Source of the DNA: Datura wrightii
Lineage: Eukaryota > Streptophyta > Magnoliopsida > Solanales > Solanaceae
Reading direction: 5' to 3'
Assembly: GCA_035772735.1 (NCBI GenBank)
Contig: JASDFA010000010.1
Span: 135,287,001-135,351,000 of the forward strand
DNA: 64,000 nt
Both the position numbers and the translations under genes were made by a program. Every line of letters starts with the position of its first letter. Position 1 is the first letter of the stretch. This document shows positions 34,175 to 45,074 of the stretch, piece after piece. The notes under the pieces are model-generated. The model was given only the letters and a program-made list of their open reading frames with translations, did not search any database and had not been told where the DNA came from.

Positions 34175-35613
34175 TGCTCGGTGCTTTGGCGTACGGGTAA
34201 AAACCGACACGCAAGTGCACGTGGTCAAACAAGTAATAAAGTGGCTAAGTAAGCCAAGTATTGATCCAAGGAGGCTCAGGGTATGTAAAAATTGCCTAAG
34301 TTTACTATATTCTTATTTTACTTCTAACTATGCTAACAACAACGTAACCAACAGTTAATTGAGTTTTTGTTTATAAAATATATACTAAAACTATTAACAA
34401 TTATTTACGGTGAATTTAAACTATGGATATGAGCATGCCAAGGTTAAGAACAAGTAATGAATTCGATTGTAATAATAATTCGGTTAATCTCTTCTTCATG
34501 TTGCTAGCCAAGAACAATAGCCTAGAAATTAAAACTCTCGTATTTAATTTCACTTAAGAATCATAAACCATTCATCTACATTTCTGTGATCAAATGCAAT
34601 TTACGACCTAGCAATACAATTCCGGTTCCTAAACTGACTAATACGGCTTTCAAGTATATTTCTATCAGGAAAGCACATCAAAACCCAATTTTCCCAAATC
34701 AAGTTAAGAACAATACCCTATTAATTCACAACTTTCCAATTTCTGGCTCTCTCGAGTGAAATTGGACTTTTTAGATGTACATTAATGTCGGCCAAGCACT
34801 AATGTAGTAAGAACAAGAATTAATAGAACAACATGAAAGAAGAAGAAGAAAACCATATCATTTACAATCAAAATTCACTACACATGTTCAAAACCTTAGC
34901 AAGGAAGAGAATTAGCCACTCATTTGTGGATTGATCATCCTAAAACGAGTGTAAATCATACGTACAATTGATAGAAAGAAGAAAGGAAGAGAAGAAATCT
35001 CTTAGCTTTTTCATCCCTCAACTGCTGCTAACCCACGTCCTAGCTCCACCAAGTCTTCCTTCTGAAAAATAAACCTAAGTGTGCTATTTATATTAGTAGG
35101 AATCTTTCCCGGAATAACAAGCAACGTGTCACGGAGTGCATCGCGGAGCACGGCCTCCGTGACACGCTACGGACGCGGAGGCTCTCTGGAAAATCACCCG
35201 AAATTGGCCCAGGCAGCACCCTGCCGCGTTGGCAGCGTGTCACGCTGCCTGGGCAGCGTGTTGCAGCCCCTTGGTCACGGAGGTCACCTGCCGTGGCACG
35301 TTGCCAACGCGCAGGTGGGCTGTTTTGAGCGGCCTGCCTGCCGTGGCACCTTGTCGACGCGCCGGTGGGCTGTTTTGTGCCTCTTCCTTGCCGACGTTCG
35401 CGTGTTAATTCCGTTTCCAAGCTTCTACTTCACCAACTCATGGATTAGTTACTCAAACATCATCAAAACCTACAAAATAAAGGCTAATCATGTTGGTTAG
35501 CACATATCTCCACATTATATAAAATTACATGAAAATGTATACAATAACTTAGATAAACAAGACTAATTTAAGTAATAAAGAGTATCTCGGGCATATATTT
35601 TTGCCCGTGATCA
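34175..35613 (-). repeat. 3' LTR of element F (1,439 bp)
   Basis: It runs from TGCTCGGTGC to CCCGTGATCA. U3 occupies 35093-35613, with a block of CCGTGNCACG-type repeats at 35124-35400 and a TATA box TATAAATAG on the minus strand at 35092-35084. The plus-strand open frame at 35081-35500 lies over these repeats and is copied in the other LTR only because the LTRs are copies. Confidence 0.93.
35126..35165 (-). promoter_or_regulatory. U3 inverted repeat in 3' LTR of F
   Basis: Arms GTGTCACGGAG (35126-35136) and CTCCGTGACAC (35155-35165), 18-nt loop, 33 bp upstream of the TATA box in the element's direction. Identical in arrangement to that in element A's LTRs. Confidence 0.6.
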
Positions 35614-35630
35614 CAACCCCACACTTAAAG
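35614..35630 (-). promoter_or_regulatory. Polypurine tract of element F
   Basis: The minus strand ends TTTAAGTGTGGGGTTG against the 3' LTR. The AAGTGTGGGG core is shared with F2 (595-608). Confidence 0.85.
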
Positions 35631-37531
35631 CCTTGTTCGTCCTCGAACAACCTTTTACATATCATGCATATGGAGACTCCCGCATAACTAATTTAGCAAG
35701 ATAATTCAAGTTACGGCTACAATGATTACGTAAGATACAAGCTAAAAATAGAGCATGCCTGATTTGATCATTGAAATGAAGTACAACTGTGTTAAGACTT
35801 CTTAACCTCAAGAGTCGACTCTCAATTTTAGCAAACTCATGTAAATTAACTGATTAAGAAATTCCACATGAATTTTATCCTTCATTAAACATGTGCCCCT
35901 CACGGTAAGAAAGTTACCCATTTTCACACGCAAAAACAATTTTTATATCACAACATGTGTGGGTACATGAATAGAATTACGCTCACTCTCACAAAGAATT
36001 CACATGCATTATGTAATGACCCATAAGCTTGCCCTTAGTGTTTTATTCCACTAATTTAAGGATGTATGAATGTAAGATCAAGTAGGACTTTTTAGGTTGT
36101 AATGTAACTCAGGTGCGGATAGGTACTATTGTGATCAGTAATAGTGACTATCTTTCCTAAGCGCTTTTAATACATCACGCCTTCATTACGAACTTCCCTT
36201 CCCTCACTTCACCTTTTTCACTTTTCATCTTTCTTTTTCCTCTTTTGTTCCCCCATTTCTTTAGGCGCTTTTAGCTTATTAGTAAGGAGTTCTATAAGTA
36301 AATTTTCATTTATTTATTTTCTTACTCCCTACTAATACTCACCCATATTCAAACAAGTGCACCCTCGACCTTTCTCAACTCTTACGATTGCTACTTTCCC
36401 TTTCTTTTCATTCTTATCACTCCTTTACTCTTTCGGATTTTTCCTTTAAGCGCTTCGGAGTTTTGGATCAAATTCAAGGCTAATGAAAGAAAAAAGATTA
36501 AGCTTATGTTGCAGCTGTCAAAGAGTAGGCTCAAGGATCAATGGGGTTAACTAGGATTAATTTTTCAAGGTAGGTATAATGAGGGATAACATTAGGTTCA
36601 TTCAAAGAAATGCCTAAATCATCTCCTACAATTCACATCCTTCATTTCGTTTTATATACACACCAGGCAAGTTCTAGACATTCCACAATAGCATAGAATA
36701 CTCAAAAACCTTACACTCATGGCACATGCTCAAATCAAGACACAATCAGTAGACTCTTACTCAGCTAATCACAAGAATTCAGAATTAAGCTTCAAACATA
36801 TTGAGTCAAATTCAAGAGCCTAAGTGTCTCAAACAAAGTTATACAATTGCATGCTTCATACTGAACATACTTGCATCTTACAACCATGTATAGCACATAA
36901 AAAGAACATCAAGCACCAATTAGTTATGGTTTCAAAAACCCAAAACCTATCGACTAATTTTTCCTCAAGACGGTTGTCATCCATCCATCGTCGGAAACAG
37001 TCCCTAACTATGAGTAAAAACACTATATACAGACAACGGAAAGAAAGAAAAAGAAAATTTTTATTCTTCGGTTCAAAGACCTCCCGTCGGAAAAGAACCG
37101 AAAAGAAAAACCAACGGGTGATGAAGTCATGCTTAATTCACAAAAATTTTTCAAATTTTTCAAATTTTTCACAAGCATTACATTCACGAAAAAACGTTAA
37201 GCACAACAAAAGTTTTTTGAAATTTCTTGAAATTTCCCTCACCCCACACTTAAATCATGCTATGTCCTCATAGCATCAAATTAAAATTTACAAAGGGTGC
37301 GAAATACTCCCTGGGGCCTTTAGGCTTAGCTAACAGCTTGCGTTTCTTCGACTTTGCACAAGTGGGTGTTCAACCCCACACTTGTTCTCTTCCATGCTTG
37401 TTAGCTTCCTCCTCCACGGGTACTCAGACTTCCCCTCCATCTATGCTTAACTTTCCACCAAAACAACACAAGATGAAAATAAACAAAAATTAACTCAATT
37501 GCAAGAAATTAATATGGTACCTGTGGTGCCC
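35631..37531 (-). other. Non-coding 3' internal region of F
   Basis: About 1.9 kb without a supportable gene. It contains A- and T-rich low-complexity stretches (36200-36450; 37015-37200). Repeated AATTTTTCA units occur at about 37143-37170. The plus-strand frame at 36824-37273 is Lys/Arg/Ser-rich and antisense to the element, so I do not call it a gene. Confidence 0.7.
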
Positions 37532-37555
37532 TTGGGTTGCCTCCCAAGCAGCGCC
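37532..37555 (-). other. Conserved GGAGGCAACCC block, Athila/Tat type
   Basis: The minus strand reads GGCGCTGCTTGGGAGG followed by CAACCCAA, with a short internal inverted repeat (TTGGG/CCCAA). A block of this kind lies just after the last pol codons in Athila/Tat-type elements. Here it lies 33 bases after the stop of the 37588-38448 frame. Its function is unknown. Confidence 0.6.
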
Positions 37556-37587
37556 TAATTTTACGTCGCGGCACGACGTACCAAGTA

Positions 37588-38520
37588 TCACCACTTTTTC
37601 CTCCACCTTGAGGATATGAATCTCACCCCTAATTTCTTTTCTAATTTCCTCTTATGCTCTAGGGGTGGTGGTGAAAAATTGTAAGGACCAAGCAGTAGAT
37701 ATTTTCTTTTGAACCTACTGGCCCTTGAGTAAGTGAAGTCATTTCGTTGCTTCGAGTTAGCAAATTTCAGAATATATGAGGCTTGGTCCTCCTCTAGACA
37801 TTTCTCTATAAACTTGGAAGACTCTATTTCTATGTTGTCAACCAAACTTAATGTCGAAAAATGCGTAGAGTGTGGTCCAATACACCTCAACTCTGAAATT
37901 GCTTTGTGCTTGACTTCCTTACTTGTGTACACCTTTTCAACATCGACATCTATTTCTCCATTAAGGTCAAATGGGAGATATTCTTTTTCTTCTTCCATGA
38001 ATGGAATTTCTATAGGTATGAGCCGATCACGGAGACACTCAAGCGATTCTAATTGTGGGGCTTCATCCAAAAATTCACCCTTGTATTCCTCTTGTAGTTC
38101 CTCTTGAATATCGGCTAAAACTGTCACCTGCAAATTATCACAAGCTTCAGCCTCAACACACATCTCTGTGAGTTTGACGCTCATCCTGCTTACAACCTCT
38201 GCATTCTCCTTTTGCTGAATTATCAATTCTGCCACCGACTCTTTCATTGCTTCTGATTGCTCCAGGAGTTGTTTCATCATGTCCTCTATTTGAACTTGGC
38301 GTCCCAAGTCCTCAGTTTCAACATGCCTATATTCAGCAAAAACAACAAAAGGATCATAGTAGGGGCTTGGGGGAGGGGAATATGCCTTTGGACAATCACC
38401 CCAATGGCCATATTGACACCCACATATATTGCACGTGTTACAGTTTTGCTACAAGTGGGGTCCTCCGCAATTCATGCAAGATTCGCTGAAATATGCGTAT
38501 CCACCATTTATATTCCAAGA
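37588..38520 (-). pseudogene. gag: gag-tail-like ORF of element F with two zinc knuckles
   Basis: The minus strand from about 38500 encodes C-M-N-C-G-G-P-H-L, a TAG stop (38451-38449), then Q-N-C. The first knuckle (C-x2-C-x3-H-x4-C, the Athila/Tat gag form) is therefore split by one nonsense codon. After it the frame is open to 37588: a second knuckle-like C-N-I-C-G-C-Q-Y-G-H-W-G-D-C, a Pro/Tyr-rich stretch, a helical segment likely to form a coiled coil (IEDMMKQLLEQSEAMKESV), an acidic middle, and a basic tail (ERKLEKKLGVRF, S-R-W-R-K-K-W). The 3' half (about residues 100-239) has no match I recognise. It may be a fusion of gag tail with the end of another element gene. Confidence 0.65.
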
Positions 38521-38670
38521 TGTCATGTCAATGAGGGTATCCGAAAGAGAGAAAAATTAAAATGAACAAAGAATTAAAACAAATACTAAGACCAAGTTGT
38601 CAACACTTAAGAAAATAAAACAAAAATACAGTAAATTTACACTTAACACAATTTCACAAATCGCCTAGCC

Positions 38671-38688
38671 TCCCCAGCAACGGTGCCA
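38671..38688 (-). promoter_or_regulatory. Primer-binding site of element F (tRNA-Asp-like)
   Basis: The minus strand reads TGGCACCGTTGCTGGGGA six bases from the 5' LTR. It resembles the tRNA-Asp-type site of Athila-like elements with two changes. It is clearly different from the tRNA-Met sites of all the chromoviral elements here. Confidence 0.75.
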
Positions 38689-38694
38689 AAAACT

Positions 38695-40133
38695 TGCTCG
38701 GTGCTTTGGGGTACGGGTAAAAACCGACACGCAAGTGCACGTGGTCAAACAAGTAATAAAGTGGCTAAGTAAGCCAAGTATCGATCCAAGGAGGCTCAGG
38801 GTATGTAAAAATTGCCTAAGTTTACTATATTCTTATTTTACTTCTAACTATGCTAACAACAACGTAACCAACAGTTAATTGAGTTTTTGTTTATAAAATA
38901 TATACTAAAACTATTAACAATTATTTACGGTGAATTTAAACTATGGATATGAGCATGCCAAGGTTAAGAACAAGTAATGAATTCGATTGTAATAATAATT
39001 CAATTAATCTCTTCTTCATGTTGCTAGCCAAGAACAATAACCTAGAAATTAAAACTCTCGTATTTAATTTCACTTAAGAATCATAAACCATTCGTCTACA
39101 TTTATGTGATCAAATGCAATTTACGACCTAGCAATACAATTCCGGTTCCTAAACTGACTAATACGGCTTTCAAGTATATTTCTATCAGGAAAGCACATCA
39201 AAACCTAATTTTCCCAAATCAAGTTAAGAACAATACCCTATTAATTCACAACTTTCCAATTTCTTGCTCTCTCGAGTGAAATTGGACTTTTTAGATGTAC
39301 ATTAATGTCGGCCAAGCACTAATGCAGTAAGAACAAGAATTAATAGAACAACATGAAAGAAGAAGAAGAAAACCGTATCATTTACAATCAAAATTCACTA
39401 CACATGTTCAAAACCTTAGCAAGGAAGAGAATTAGCCACTCATTTGTGGATTGATCATCCTAAAACGAGTGTAAATCATACGTACAATTGATAGAAAGAA
39501 GAAAGGAAGAGAAGAAATCTCTTAGCTTTTTCGTCCCTCAACTGCTGCTAACCCACGTCCTAGCTCCACCAAGTCTTCCTTCTGAAAAATAAACCTAAGT
39601 GTGCTATTTATATTAGTAGGAATCTTTCCCGGAATAACAAGCAACGTGTCACGGAGTGCATCGCGGAGCACGGCCTCCGTGACATGCTACGGACGCGGAG
39701 GCTCTCTGGAAAATCACCTGAAATTGGCCCAGGCAGCACCCTGCCGCGTTGGCAGCGTGTCACGCTGCCTGGGCAGCACGTTGCAGCCCCTTGGTCGCGG
39801 AGGCCACCTGCCGTGGCACGTTGCCAACTCGAAGGTGGGCTGTTTTGAGCGGCCTGCCTGCCGTGGCACCTTGTCGACGCGCCGGTGGGCTGTTTTGTGC
39901 CTCTTCCTTGCCGACGTTCGCGTGTTAATTCCGTTTCCAAGCTTCTACTTCACCAACTCATGGATTAGTTACTCAAACATCATCAAAACCTACAAAACAA
40001 AGGCTAATCATGTTGGTTAGCACATATCTCCACATTATATAAAATTACATGAAAATGTATACAATAACTTAGATAAACAAGACTAATTTAAGTAATAAAG
40101 AGTATCTCGGGCATATATTTTTGCCCGTGATCA
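38695..40133 (-). repeat. 5' LTR of element F (1,439 bp)
   Basis: Same ends and length as the 3' LTR. TATA box TATAAATAG on the minus strand at 39612-39604. Inverted repeat arms at 39646-39656 and 39675-39685; the right arm has one change (GACAT for GACAC). As the 5' LTR it would drive transcription toward lower coordinates. Confidence 0.93.
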
Positions 40134-40138
40134 ACAAC
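40134..40138. other. Target duplication of element F, right copy (ACAAC)
   Basis: Matches 34170-34174 exactly. Beyond it the protease gene of E resumes in register. Confidence 0.92.
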
Positions 40139-40600
40139 AGAACTACCCTTCCACTCTAGGATTGGCTCACCTGAAAACCAAAACTCTACCGCACAGATTC
40201 TAAAATTTACTAAGGCATAACATGCATGTAACTAATCCATGCCAAAGATAACATTGAAGTCAGTTATATCTAACTTTACTAGGTCGAATAAGGTGACTTT
40301 CTGAAGGATGGTGATGGGACAATTTCTATACAACCGCCGAGCTATAACTGAGTCATCGACTGGAGTAGAGAATGAGAAGGGTTCTGATAGGATTTTGAGA
40401 ATGACAGCGAAACTAGTTGCAACGTAGAGAGTCACAAAAGATAGGGAGCCCATGGGTCTAACAATGCATAAAAATCAAGATGAAATACTTGCAACATATC
40501 AGTCACCACATCGGACGAAGATTCTTGCTCCTATCATGACGAGAGTGCGTAAAACCTATTCTGGCGCTGGTCATCAGCTGAACTAATAGAAGCACCCTGT
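40139..40600 (-). pseudogene. pol: Element E protease (broken)
   Basis: 40232-40453 (73 residues) carries the second half: FSTPVDDSVIARRLYRNCPI, VTLFDLVKLDITDFNVIFGMD. The active-site segment is near 40450-40480, where the D-P-G-like codons are in another frame. It is continuous with 34174 once F is removed. Confidence 0.78.
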
Positions 40601-41742
40601 TGGAAGGGACATGTTGCCAGAGATGTTAAAGTAGCGGCTAGGGTGCGGGCTCCACCATCCTTGATCTGGCTAAAGGGAAATCCTTAAGTTTGTGTCCAAG
40701 TTTTACATACCCGAAACAAGCATCTGAGCCAACTAAACACCTCCCTTGGTGATTCTTTCCACACTTTGCACAAGATGGAAAAGTGCGATCTCTTGTAGTG
40801 CTTCCTTGGCCCTTCGATCATGATGCTCTACCCCTATGATCACGTATGGATCTGGACGGGACACTAGTTAATGATGGTGCTGGGGCTGATGACCTCTCCA
40901 AAACCTAAGGGCGATGACTGCAGCCGGATCTCTACTGGGTCAACCCAACACTGCCCGTCCTAGCCCTCTTGGCCTCTCTCTCTTCCTCCCTCTTTTGTAC
41001 TGCCTCCATCTGCTGGGCATACAAAACTAGTTTGGAGAAGTCAATATCTTGATGTAGGATGGCGGTCCTGCAGTCCTTGACCAAGTAATCTGCTACCCCA
41101 TTCACAAATTGGCTCACCCGTGCCTTTTTGTCGGCCACCATCTCTGGCACATATTTAGATAGGGTAAACTCTAGAGCATACTCTAGGACGATCATATTGT
41201 TTTGTCTTAAGTTCAAAAATTTGGCTGCCTTGATTTCCCTCATCTCTTGGGGAAAGAACAGATCCAAGAACGCGGTATGGAACTCATCCCAACCAGTACG
41301 CCTGCTCCAGCAGCCTTACCATCCTTCCACTATTTGAACTAGATATGCGCAACCCCTTTCAGTTGATAAGAGGCTAAGTCTGTGCACTCCTTCCCTCACA
41401 CTCCCATTATCTTGGTGATTTTCTGAATCTCATCAATAAACTCGTGTGGCTCCTCGTCCACCTTCGACCTGGTAAACTCTAGAGGGTTCATCCTCAGAAA
41501 GTCCCTGACTCTCGCAGCTGCCACATTCCCATTCTAGGGGACATGCGCTACCACCCTCTTGTTAACCTGGGCGGTTAAACCCTGCACCAACATCTGGATG
41601 GCAGCCCTAAACTTGGTATAGGCCACCTGCTCGGGCACATGATCCTCAGGGGATAGTGGGCTTGCTGATGCCCATCTCCGTTGCCATTCTCATTGCCATT
41701 TCCATTCCCGTTCCTTCTCCCGTTAACTCGAGAAGGAGACAT
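40601..41742 (-). pseudogene. gag: Element E gag (broken)
   Basis: It starts at the ATG 41742-41740 (M-S-P-S-R-V-N-G-R-R-N-G) with a run of alternating Asn-Gly/Asn-Glu residues. The capsid part is partly open at 40932-41267 (111 residues: FFPQEMREIKAAKFLNL, LEYALEFTLSKYVPEMVADK, a basic E/R/K-rich tail). A zinc knuckle C-A-K-C-G-K-N-H-Q-G-R-C is readable at about 40735-40770. Several frameshifts separate the parts. Confidence 0.82.
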
Positions 41743-41936
41743 GGTTCTGCAAACGCGTATAACACGATTTAGAAGAATAGAGAAAAATTTCATCGCACGA
41801 CATAGATCATGAAAGAAGGGAACATTTCCTAAATGTTTTGTAGCCTCTTCATCATAAGTGTTGCGCGCTTCACACCTATGAAAAAGACTCTACTTAATGT
41901 GGATTTCAGACACCTTAGGACACTTCAAAACCTAAT

Positions 41937-41948
41937 GCTCTAATACCA
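41937..41948 (-). promoter_or_regulatory. Primer-binding site of element E (variant)
   Basis: The minus strand reads TGGTATTAGAGC, one base different from TGGTATCAGAGC. It lies four bases from the 5' LTR. Element G has the same variant, so it probably marks the family rather than random decay. The leader 41743-41936 holds nothing else recognised. Confidence 0.82.
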
Positions 41949-41952
41949 AGTT

Positions 41953-44148
41953 TGTCACGACCAAAGCTAGGACTCTGGATCGAGACATGGGACAAAAAAC
42001 CTGAGAGGCTCCAAGTCGACCCATGACATGAACATAACGGCTAAAGGACATAAGTAACATAGTAATCATCCAAATCATGAGATAAGCGAAAATCGAAATA
42101 GAAACTTTGAAGATTTTAAGTACTTAACATCTAACACAAGAACTGAACATATCTACATAATGTCTAAAAGAGCCTCTAGTATTTGAAGATTTGATGGGAC
42201 AACATCCCCAACTAGCTCTCTAAGTACGAAGACTGAAAGGTAAACATAACAACAAAGCTGACTATACATCCTCGATGAATGAGGACTCACCAAAGAGAGT
42301 AGGCTGACTGAGATGAAGCGAGAGTGATTAAGGGTGCGACTGAACCTAATTTCTAAGACCTGTATCATGAGACAATACAACATAGAAGATGTGGTCAGTA
42401 CTTGGAATGTACCAAGTATGCGGGTTAAGTAAAATAGATAATTTAAAATACATAAGAGTAGGACATTTCAAAACGTGCAATGATAACCATAACATAAACA
42501 TGAGGTTCAAGGTTTTCAAACATTTCATAAGCTAGTCATAATTGTAATCATAAGAGAAACCTTGTAAAATATAACTTGAGCCAAAGTATCATAATCATGA
42601 TCATACATAAAACATAGCAGACAGTGGGAGATTCTTGTAACCGACATGCCCCATATGAGCACACATGGAGCCCGACTTGTAAACCCCTAGTCGGGAGGGT
42701 ATTCATACCTTGACAAGGGTAGAACCATGAAAATAGGCATGCTATCACTCATGAAAGGCCCATATGGGCAAAAGGGAACAATCTCAAGGGAGGTTCCATC
42801 ATGGATATGTTGGCACATAGTTCTAAGACTCAGGGTATCCTTGGACCTCGGGTCTACCCGATATTAAATACTACTCCCAAAGTATATATAGTGCTCATAT
42901 TATAGTAGGAAAAACATACATGAAATTCATGGGCTAGTTTAAATCATAATAATCATAAACATGCTTGAAATACGTGAACTAGCCATGTAATAAGGCCCGT
43001 GAGTCAGCCATAATCATAATCATAAGAAAACATGAAAAGTCATCATAAATGCTTGATAGTAATCCTCATAATTCAAATTGTGGTTTCAGAGAGTAAACTT
43101 GAAGGAAGTCATGTATTATTGAATATAAATCATAAATTAGGACTTGAGAGATTATTCATTATCATACTTAGATCATGAGATGTTCAAATTTCATAAAATA
43201 CTTGAAGAAATCACAAACCCTATCATGGAAATCATATTTTATATCAAATCAGTTTTACCCATAAAGAAATCATGAACAAATTTCAAACCCCAATCATAAA
43301 ATCATGATTTTTGAAATATAGACTTTTGGGAAATTGGGTGATCGTTCTTTGATTGAGGAAGGGACATGGGATTGAGAGGAAACCCCATTGAAGCACCCAC
43401 ATACCTGATTAATTGAATCCCCAACTAAAAAGGATGAATCCCCACTTGATTCTTGGAGAGTTGATGAGGAACCCTAGGAGAATCCTTAAGAGATTTGAGA
43501 GAATTGATTTCTAATTTTAGAGTGTTAGGAGAATAATGGGTGATCTAGGGTGAATGATACCCTTAATACACACTTTTCCATGCTTAAAATAATGTAGTTT
43601 AGGACCCTAGAGCTTAGGAATTATGAAAATACCCTTAATAAAAAATTCAAAAATTCAACACTGCTAGTGACCACGACTTATACCTTGAGTTGTACCACGA
43701 AGTAATGACTCGTGGTCACCTTTCGTGGTCACCGCTGTTCCTTCCTACAACACCTCTAAATCTTATCATGATTTGCATATCACGACTCATGGTGTCCTAC
43801 CACAAGTCATACTATCGTTTGTGGCATAATCATCCTTCACCTGTTACAACCTAACCACGACCCCTATCACGACTCGTCATTTTTGGCTGTGGGTCATACC
43901 GTGATCCTTGACATCATACCCTAGCACCACGAGGAATGTCATCACGACTCCTAAGCACGAGTCTTACCTACATCTCACGACTCGTGGTGTGACTCATAGT
44001 TTGTATCCCAAATTCAGAACTCCACCACGACTGAGACCATGACCCGTCACTTCCTATCACGACTCATTCTGGTGCAAAAATTCAAGATTTTCTACAGAAC
44101 TCATTTTAAATTTTCAAGTCTAGTCTTAGGCACTTCCGGAGTATTACA
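41953..44148 (-). repeat. 5' LTR of element E (2,196 bp)
   Basis: It runs from TGTCACGACC to GTATTACA. It supplies the part missing from 29546-30904. The U3 side (43670-44090) has many CACGACTC/GACTCGTGG repeats. It is followed by AAAAC, then gag scrap H. Confidence 0.88.
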
Positions 44149-45074
44149 AAAACAAGCATTCTTACTAATTAAAAATTTTCCAGCGTGGTTCCTTTCACAC
44201 TTCTTGCATGCTGGAAAGGTACGACCTCCAGTCATGCTCCCCTAAGACTTAGAGCCTAGTGCTCTACCCCTCTGGGAGATGGAACACTAGCTAAAGAAGT
44301 ACTAAAGCTGAAGACGTCTGATAGGGCTGTGAGCGATTTCCACCACCTGTTCTTTTCTAAGAGAACTCAAAATTTTTGATATTGTCCCTCTTATTCTCTC
44401 TCTCCACTCCTTCAACTTCTCTTCTTCAATCTGCAAAGCATGGATCATGAGTCGGGATATATCCGTATCACCGATAGGCATAGCGCTCTTGCACTTCTTG
44501 ACCACTAAGTCTAACACTCTTGACACAAACTTACTCATTCAAGCCCTTGGCTCCACAATATTTTTGAAGCACACCTAGACAGCTGGGTGAATTTCAGGAT
44601 ATACTCCTTTACTGATATGGAGTTCTACTTCAAATTAATGAACTCCTCAACCTTCACCTCCCTCAACTCACGAGGAAAGAACTTGTCTAAGAAGGTTGTC
44701 ATAAACTAGTCCCAATCAACTGGAGATGCACCTACCTGAAGATATTTGTTACACTGCTTATACCATAGATGTGCTACCCCTTCAGCCGATAAGATGCCAA
44801 ATCTGCACTTTCCTGTCAAGTGATACCCATGATCTGAGTGATCTCCTGGACCTCATTAATAAAATCTTGTGGATCCTCGTCCACTTTCGAACCATAAAAA
44901 TCCGGTGGATTAATCTTGGTGAAGTCTCATACCCTTGCAGTTGGCGCATTCCCATTTGAATTTATGGGTGCAACTGCTGGCTGGTTGACCTGAGTGGGTC
45001 ATGGCCTGTGCCAACAACTGGAAGGCAGCCCTGAACTCTACATGAGTAAATTGTTCATTTAGAGGGTCTGCTAT
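44149..45074 (-). pseudogene. gag: gag scrap H between elements E and G
   Basis: A gag gene of the C/E/G group cut at both ends. Toward its C-terminus a knuckle C-K-K-C-E-R-N-H (minus strand, about 44175-44210) has lost its last Cys. The best open part, 44302-44538 (78 residues), is the capsid tail (FVSRVLDLVVKKCKSAM, DISRLMIHALQIEE) followed by a basic helix. Toward 45074 is the capsid start, with 'V-D-E-D-P-Q-D-F'-like sequence near 44880. E bounds it on the left and G (target GCTAT, 45070-45074) on the right. The remainder of H is not in the window. Confidence 0.78.

Larger units (their letters stand above)
34175..40133 (-). mobile_element. Complete non-autonomous Athila/Tat-like element F (LARD-like)
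   Basis: Two 1,439-bp LTRs (34175-35613, 38695-40133) differ at only about 21 sites by hand count and are flanked by perfect ACAAC duplications. The 3.08-kb internal region has a tRNA-Asp-like primer site, an AAGTGTGGGG polypurine tract, and a gag-tail-like reading frame, but no protease, RT, RNase H or integrase. It must be mobilised in trans. The zinc knuckle, primer site and the GGAGGCAACCC block near the 3' end all point to the Athila/Tat branch of gypsy. It is probably the youngest insertion here. Confidence 0.9.
29546..44148 (-). mobile_element. Gypsy chromovirus element E, split by element F
   Basis: A truncated 3' LTR (29546-30904) is followed by pol (30905-34174), then element F, then protease/gag (40139-41742), leader, primer site and a full 5' LTR (41953-44148). 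The 3' LTR lacks about its first 740 bp relative to 41953-44148. The sequence after the 5' LTR is AAAAC (44149-44153); the matching left target copy was lost in the truncation. Its gag, LTR and primer site group it with G. Confidence 0.85.

Noticed and set aside
35081..35500. Plus-strand 139-residue open frame, present again at 39601-40020
   Set aside because: It lies antisense over the U3 repeat field of the F LTRs. The two copies exist because LTRs are copies of one another; the composition reflects GC-rich repeats, with no domain recognised.
36824..37273. Plus-strand 149-residue frame
   Set aside because: Lys/Arg/Ser-rich, antisense to element F, low complexity, no recognisable domain and no start context that stands out.
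37733..38107. Plus-strand 124-residue frame
   Set aside because: Exactly antisense to the F gag-tail ORF; its Ser/Cys-rich composition mirrors the acidic stretch on the other strand.
34175..40133. An envelope-like gene, as some Athila elements have
   Set aside because: No frame in F has a signal peptide, membrane segments or a position after pol; the internal region has no pol at all.
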